A stretch of 64,000 nt of DNA from the NCBI RefSeq assembly GCF_037975245.1, contig NC_092563.1:5955501-6019500 (forward strand). Direction: 5' to 3'. The stretch comes from Apostichopus japonicus (taxonomy: Eukaryota > Echinodermata > Holothuroidea > Aspidochirotida > Stichopodidae). This document shows, piece by piece, positions 49,201-58,200 of this stretch. Positions within the stretch are counted from its first letter, which is position 1. Each line of letters begins with the position of its first letter. Position numbers and translations under genes: made by a program. The notes beneath the pieces were generated by a model that did not search any database, was not told where the DNA came from, and saw only the letters and a list, made by a program, of their open reading frames with translations.

Positions 49201-52200
49201 TGGATTGCAACATTTATCCTATTCCAGAGCTACCACTATCAAAGAGCTAATTGATAAATTGATGACATAACTATTACATGGATATGCACATCAAATGAGC
49301 TCAACAAGCAGCATGCAAATCAATTTATTGTGCATAATAGCTGTCCTTTGAACCACTGAAGAACATGTGTAGGAATATAGTTGTTTGTCATCATGGTGTT
49401 ACTAAACTTACCTATCTGACAGAATTGACCAGTGAAGCAAGAAGAACACTGACACCAATACTGGGTACAGCTTGTTGGATCTCTGATGCAAACACCTCCA
49501 TTGCCACATTGGTTACCAACACATGGATCAATTTCTGTTAAAATTCATAGAAAATTTTTGGATGGCACCAAAATTAAAATTCTATACATATTCATGACAT
49601 TACGATTCAAATTCTATATCTAGGTATTTCATCAGTGGGGTCTTGAGTTAACTTTCTTCGGTCTTAATGCAAACTATACAGAGGTAGATATTCACATGAG
49701 GCATTCTATCATTTTTGCAGTTAATCTTTAATATATGAAGTAGATTAAGTAAAAGTGTGGTGTGGTTTGGCTATATATCAGTCATATCAATCCATCTTTT
49801 ATTAACAGCAGCATTATTTTCTCATTTTGTTAATTTGTCAATATGTTTGGTACTAAAATCACCTCACAATACACATGTTTCTATTGGGAATGTTGTTTTT
49901 AAAGTATGCTTTTACCATTATAGCACAAATTGTTGCTATTTTATTATAGTATAGAGACAAAAGAATGTGCGTCTTACCTATTTGACAGAGTTGACCTTCG
50001 AAACAACCGCTGCAAACACAAAAGAAGTCTGTCAGACTTAAATCTAAGCACACAGCTCCATTTAAGCAAGGGTCACTGTTGCAAAGTGCATCTGTTAAAA
50101 AAAAAACAAATATTCAATACAAAAATGCATTAGCCCATATCTCCCATCCCTAATATATGATTAACTGATACACTTTACAGCAGAAATGCTTAAGAATTAT
50201 CCATATCCCCCATCCTTAATATATGATAAACTGATACACTTTACAGCAGAAATGCTTTAGAATTATCCATATCTCCCATCCCTAATATATGATTAACTGA
50301 TACACTTTACAGCAGGAATGCTTAAGAATTATCCATATCCCCCATCCTTAACATATGATAAACTGATACACTTTACAGCAGAAATGCTTTAGAATTATCC
50401 ATATCTCCAATCCTTAATATATGATTAACTGGTACACTTTACAGAAGGAATGCTTTGCAATTATGTGAATAAAGAGTGAGCACTGACATAAGGCATATTG
50501 TGGAATAGATATACCAACGTATTCTAAACTAAACATTAGCCTTAAATAAAAAGTATACCGTGGTGAAATGGAGTCACTGCCAGTTGGAATTACCACTGCT
50601 GAATAACCTATAGGCACACAATTACTATCAATGTTCAGAAAACATGAAACAAACATTAGAAAATTTATAGTTACATTGTCTAACGTTGAACAACTTTTGA
50701 TGACCAAATTGTGAGAAAATATCCTCTTATACCATTATTTAACAGATTTATCATGAAATATTTGTTTTCATTGCTTCTTGTTACAGATATATATGATGCT
50801 CTGACAAACCTGATCCACAATTTAAACCACAGGGGTGTATAAAGTATGTTATTAGAAAATAAGGTCCATCCCACAAGTATTATATACATAACAGACCTTA
50901 CTATAACCTACCTTCAAGAACTGTAATGGTGAAAGTACAATCAAGCTGGTTAATACCATCAGAGTAAATATATTGCATGACAGTCTGTCCGATCGGGAAA
51001 AATGCCCCTGAGGGTAAAGTAGGACTGGACACAAGGACAAATGTTCCAGACCCCAGATCCAAAACAGGTTCCTGGTAGGTCACTATAGAACCCCCACTTC
51101 CAGTTAAGACTGTTTCAGTGATATCTGTTTGACATGAAACTATTTCTGATGGATCTGTTGGATGAAGATGACGGGAATTAAATAAGTAGATTTGTCTCTG
51201 TATTCATTACATAGGAGCATGCAATCTCATGGAAAGCTGCAGGCTTCCAAGAAATTGTAAGGAAACACATGAGTAGGCTTTAACCAACTGAAGGCTTTAC
51301 TAATATATGTTAAAATGTAAATACCTAATTGAGGTATCTTCAAGTAGAGTTTTGGTGAAGTTTCTTACCCTCCATATTGCTCTGGACAATAATGAGTATA
51401 AAATTACATGAGGTTTGCTGGTTTGATAAAGTTTGACCATTTGTGACCATTTATTTTTACTTTCTTAGTAAAGGTTCTCACCTTCTGCATGACTTCTAGT
51501 AGATAATGAAGAGTATTAAATTATAAAAGAGCTCTTTACCAGTTGAATAAAAAATGAATAGAATAACTTGATATTCCTTCAACATTAATTATGATAAGTG
51601 ACTGGAGAGTACCATGAAGAAGTGAAAATGTGATTACAGAATACAGATGACCACCAGCAATCATAAAAGAAGAAGGACTAATTAAATTAACTTACCAACT
51701 ACTACAGTTATTGGACATTGGGCTATATAGCTCCATTGTTATCCGTACTTGTGCATTTCACTAAATATTGTGTTAAGTACTAAATACTTCAGGATTGTAT
51801 AATAGAACATGATTGACTAATCCATAAACAATCTGGCTAATCCACATGCAACCCAACTAAATCCACATACTACCTGTCTGACCTATATGCAACCCAACTA
51901 AATCCATATACAACCTGTCTCATCCATATGTAACCCGACTAAATCCATATACAATCAGACTGACTAAATCCATATAGACAATCTGACTTACTCGTATGTA
52001 ACCCAACTAAATCTATATACAATCTGGCTGACCAATATGCAACCCGACTAAATCCATATACAATCAGACTGACTAAATCCATATACAATCTGACTGACCA
52101 GTATGTAACCCAACTAAATCCATATAAAATGTGACTGACCCATATGCAACCCAACTAAATCTATATACAATCTGGCTGACCAATATGCAACCCGACTAAA

Positions 52201-55200
52201 TCCATATACAATCAGACTGACTAAATCCATATACTATCTGACTGACCAGTATGTAACCCAACTAAATCCATATAAAATGTGACTGACCCATATGCAACCT
52301 GACGAAATCCATTTTATACAATCTGACTGACCAATATGCAACCCGACTAAATCCATATACAATCAGACTGACTAAATCCATATACTATCTGACTGACCAG
52401 TATGTAACCCAACTAAATCCATATAAAATGTGACTGACCCATATGCAACCCGACTAAATCCATTTTATACAATCTGACTGACCAATATGCAACCCGACTA
52501 AATCCATATACTATCTGACTGACTAAATCCATATACAATCTGACTGACCAATATGTAACCCAACTAAATCCATATAAAATCTGACTGACCCATATGCAAC
52601 CCGACTAAATCCATTTTATACAATCTTACTGACCAATATGCAACCCGACTAAATCCATATACAATCAGACTGACTAAATCCATATACTATCTGACTGACC
52701 AGTATGTAACCCAACTAAATCCATATAAAATGTGACTGACCCATATGCAACCCGACTAAATCCATTTTATACAATCTGACTGACCAATATGCAACCCGAC
52801 TAAATCCATATACTATCTGACTGACTAAATCCATATACAATCTGACTGACCAATATGTAACCCAACTAAATCCATATACAATCTGACTGACCCATATGCA
52901 ACCCGACTAAATCCATTTTATACAATCTTACTGACCAATATGCAACCCGACTAAATCCATATACTATCTGACTGACTAAATCCATATACAATCTGACTGA
53001 CCAGTATGTAACCCAACTAAATCCATATAAAATGTGACTGACCCATATGCAACCCGACTAAATCCATTTTATACAATCTGACTGACCAATATGCAACCCG
53101 ACTAAATCCATATACTATCTGACTGACTAAATCCATATACAATCTGACTGACCAATATGTAACCCAACTAAATCCATATACAATCTGACTGACCCATATG
53201 CAACCCGACTAAATCCATTTTATACAATCTTACTGACCAATATGCAACCCGACTAAATCCATATACAATCAGACTGACTAAATCCATATACTATCTGACT
53301 GACCAATATGTAACCCAACTAAATCCATATACAATCTGACTGACCCATATGCAACCCGACTAAATCCATTTTATACAATCTTACTGACCAATATGCAACC
53401 CGACTAAATCCATATACTATCTGACTGACTAAATCCATATACAATCTGACTGACCAGTATGTAACCCAACTAAATCCATATAAAATGTGACTGACCCATA
53501 TGCAACCCGACTAAATCCATTTTATACAATCTGACTGACCAATATGCAACCCGACTAAATCCATATACTATCTGACTGACTAAATCCATATACAATCTGA
53601 CTGACCAATATGTAACCCAACTAAATCCATATACAATCTGACTGACCCATATGCAACCCGACTAAATCCATTTTATACAATCTTACTGACCAATATGCAA
53701 CCCGACTAAATCCATATACAATCAGACTGACTAAATCCATATACTATCTGACTGACCAGTATGTAACCCAACTAAATCCATATAAAATCTGACTGACCCA
53801 TATGCAACCCGACTAAATCCATTTTATACAATCTGACTGACCAATATGCAACCCGACTAAATCCATATACTATCTGACTGACTAAATCCATATACAATCT
53901 GACTGACCCATATGTAACCCAACTAAATCCATATACAATCTGACTGACCCATATGCAACCCGACTAAATCCATATACAATCAGACTGACTAAATCCATAT
54001 ACTATCTGACTGACCAGTATGTAACCCAACTAAATCCATATAAAATGTGACTGACCCATATGCAACCCGACTAAATCCATTTTATACAATCTTACTGACC
54101 AATATGCAACCTGACTAAATCCATATACTATCTGACTGACTAAATCCATATACAATCTGACTGACCAGTATGTAACCCAACTTAATCCATATACAATCTG
54201 ACTGACCCATTTGCAACCCGACTAAATCCATTTTATACAATCTGACTGACCAATATGCAACCTGACTAAATCCATATACTATCTGACTGACTAAATCCAT
54301 ATACAATCTGACTGACCAGTATGTAACCCAACTAAATCCATATACAATCTGACTGACCCATATGCAACCCGACTAAATCCATTTTATACAATCTTACTGA
54401 CCAATATGCAACCCGACTAAATCCATATACTATCTGACTGACTAAATCCATATACAATCTGACTGACCAGTATGTAACCCAACTTAATCCATATACAATC
54501 TGACTGACCCATATGCAACCCGACTAAATCCATTTTATACAATCTGACTGACCAATATGCAACCTGACTAAATCCATATACTATCTGACTGACTAAATCC
54601 ATATACAATCTGACTGACCAGTATGTAACCCAACTAAATCCATATACAATCTGACTGACCCATATGCAACCCGACTAAATCCATTTTATACAATCTGACT
54701 GACTGTGAATTTCGTTTTGCCTTTTGTTTTTTTCCCTTTGCATAGGGAGTGGCACTAATTGTTAAGCCTTGCGAGGAAATTTCTAGGCCACTTCCTTTTA
54801 TTTCTTGTGGTTTTTACATAAATGTTAGTAAATATTTACTGTTAAACCTGTATATTCAAGAGAGATAAATAAATTAAATGAAAATGAGTTCAAAGGCAGA
54901 CCGGACTACCAGTCAACCAGCTTGTGACCAGTGCATCACTGGGTCCAAGGCACCAAAGGCATAGCCATTTAGAACTACAGATGGCAAGGATTTCCACGTT
55001 GGCTGTGAATGATGCTAGTTTCATCCGAGATACTACTGTATATGCAACGCTTGTCTAAAAGCCCCAGTGCCGCCAGATCACTAAACTGGTGGTTCAATGC
55101 TAACCTTTGAAAATGGTTATGAATCATATCATCAGTCTACCAATTGAAACTGTGTTGAATGACATAGCATATCTCATTTTGCATTACACTATAACATTTT

Positions 55201-58200
55201 GCATTTCACTGTAACACAATCTGACAAGACAGTTTGCCTTCAAAATATTTTGTTTTAAAGATTGTTGAAACCTGTTAACAAAGGATAACAAACAAACATA
55301 AACAACCTTTGATGTTGAAATGTATATTGGATGGTACTTATTTCTATTTATTATGAAATAATTTATAAAATGGCATATCAACATTCCATATCCATAAAGT
55401 TCATTGTATAAAGATGTTACTACTGAGTCTTCAGTAAAACATTGAAGAAAAGAACCTTCATCAGTGGTAGACTGCAATGAACCATCACATATGATCACAA
55501 TATTTATTTTTAAGAGCTTGATGATGATCATGGCATCCTCTTCCTGTCTCACAGAAAGACAAACTCTTTGCTTATCATGATATGAAACACATTCCTGCTG
55601 ACTCACCTGACACGAAGACATTGAATGTACACTGTGATTGAAGTTGACCACTGTCAGTGCAAGTACAGGTAACTGGACTCGAACCAATGTTAGAGAAGAA
55701 CCCTCCAGATTGAGGAACACAAGCTGATTGGTCCAAAACTATGTTTCCATCTTCAATGTCTACACAAGTAGGGATATCCCAGGAAGCAAAATTGCCAACA
55801 TTGTTTGCCAAGGAGACAACAGATACATCACCAGGACATGTTATGACAGGAGCATTGTTCTGTCCTAAAGGATCAATCAGAAAAGAACACTTGGAAATAA
55901 ATGTGTTTCAAATAATTATAGTACAATCTTGGGAACTAGAAGTTGAACGTAACATTAAAACCTGACAAGACAGTTTGCCTTCAAAATATTTTTTTTTAAA
56001 GATTGTGTGAATGAAGATGGAATTAATCCAACTTAATCTACATTATTTAGTGTTGTTTGATTTAAGGGGCTACTGTTATATCAGTGACTCACCTGTTACA
56101 AATACTACAAAGGAACAAACACTTGGATTCTGGGCTGCATCTGTGAAGGTGTATGTAATAGTAGTTGGAACATTCACAGGGAAGTTATCTCCAACATTTC
56201 CCCCAGTTTGACTGACTGTAACAGTACTTCCAGAATTATCAGTTGCTGTAGGTTCTATCCAGACAACAGTTGCACTGGTCTGACCAAGAGGAGCAGTGAC
56301 ACTGATAACAGTTTCAGGGCAGTCAATGATAGTAGGAGGAGTAACATCTGAAAAGAAAAACATCAGGCATTTGATAAAGTAGTATATTTAACATTTCTAT
56401 ACATACTACATACAGAAATTTGAGAGTTCCGTTTTTGTATGTGATGGGAAAGGTTCTCTACACCAAAAGGGTGATTTCTTCATAATTATAAGTAAATTTA
56501 CAAAGTCTGGATTATATACCTCTTACAACCACAGTAATCACACATGGAATTGCCATATTCCCTGCATCATCTTCAGCATTCACAGTAACAGTTGAGGATC
56601 CAATAGTAAAGAACTCTCCACTTTGAATACTGTAAGTGATTGTGGGTGTTGCTTGCGAGTTATCAGTGGCAATGATTGAAGGTAACACTACGACGGCACC
56701 ATTACTGTTAGGGTCCGCATCTACTTCTACAGTGGGTGGAGGAGCACAGTTTATGAAAACTGGTGGTTCATTGTCTGTTGAAGCTGTGAGCAAAAACAAG
56801 TTGAAAGTGAACCCACAGCATGTCTTTTCAAGTAAGAATTAGATACAAAGGTAAGCGGTAATGATCATTCTGAAAACAATTCTGTTAATATGTAATACAA
56901 TCTGAGGTTATTTTTCTAGAATAACAAGAACTTGTTATTTGTTAAAGCTGATCTTATTAGATCTTCATAAAATTACCTTTTTAATACTGTAGATCATTTT
57001 TAGTTGATATAGTTGACAAATTTTACTCTTATGTCAGTCAACTATTAAACCCATTGCTATGTTTATGTTATTAAAATCATACAATAGAATGTTATTCATA
57101 AAGCAGTACACAATATATGTTGAAACTATGATCAACTTTATTCTCATGAGTCAGTATTCTCACCACACAATTACATGCAATGTGCTTAATCCAAATTTGT
57201 GCTGACATAAAGAAAATCAATGTTGCTTATGGACCATCAGTTAATTACCTGTTACAAATACTATGAAGGAACAAACACTTGGATTCTGAGCTGCATCTGT
57301 GAAGGTGTATGTAATAGTAGTTGGAACATTCACAGGGAAGTTATCTCCAACATTTCCCCCAGTTTGACTGACTGTAACAGTACTTCCAGAATTATCAGTT
57401 GCTGTAGGTTCTGTCCAGACAACAGTTGCACTGGTCTGACCAAGAGGAGCAGAGACAATTACAGCATTTTCAGGGCAGTCAACGATAGTCGGAGGAGTAA
57501 CATCTGAAAAGAAAACAATAGGCATTTGATAAAGTAGTATATTTAACATTTCTATACATACAACATACAGAAATTTGAGAGTTAAGCCAGACATGGAAGA
57601 AATTTGTTGGTTTTATTCTAGGCATTTAGTGGCAAATTGAGTGGGCTTCCAGACGGGTTTACAACAAATTAAATCACATTGTTTGTGTCCATGCTGAAAT
57701 CTCACAGAAGTTGTATTTAAATTTGGTTTAATTATTTTAAATAACTTTATTTTCAATTTATTATTACTGTACATTTATTTTTTGTGATGGGAAAGGTTCT
57801 CTACACCAAAAGGGTAATTTCTTCATAATTATAAGTAAATTTACAAAGTCTAGATTATATACCTCTTACAACCACAGTAATCACACATGGAATTGCCATA
57901 TTCCCTGCATCATCTTCAGCATTCACAGCAACAGTTGAGGATCCAATAGTAAAGAACTCTCCACTTTGAATACTGTAAGTGATTGTGGGCGTTGCTTGCG
58001 AGTTATCAGTGGCAATGATTGAAGGTAACACTACGACGGCACCATTACTGTTAGGGTCCGCATCTACTGTCACAGTTGGTGGAGGAGCACAGTTTATGAA
58101 AACTGGTGGTTCATTGTCTGTTGAAGCTGTGAGCAAAAACAAGTTGAAAGTGAACCCACAGCATGTCTTTTCAAGTAAGAATCAGATACAAAGGTAAGCA

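Noticed and set aside
51939-54608. Minus-strand frames with repeated MDLVSQIVYGFSQVAYW peptides
   Set aside because: Produced by the 151-bp minisatellite; no splice sites match and units change frame.
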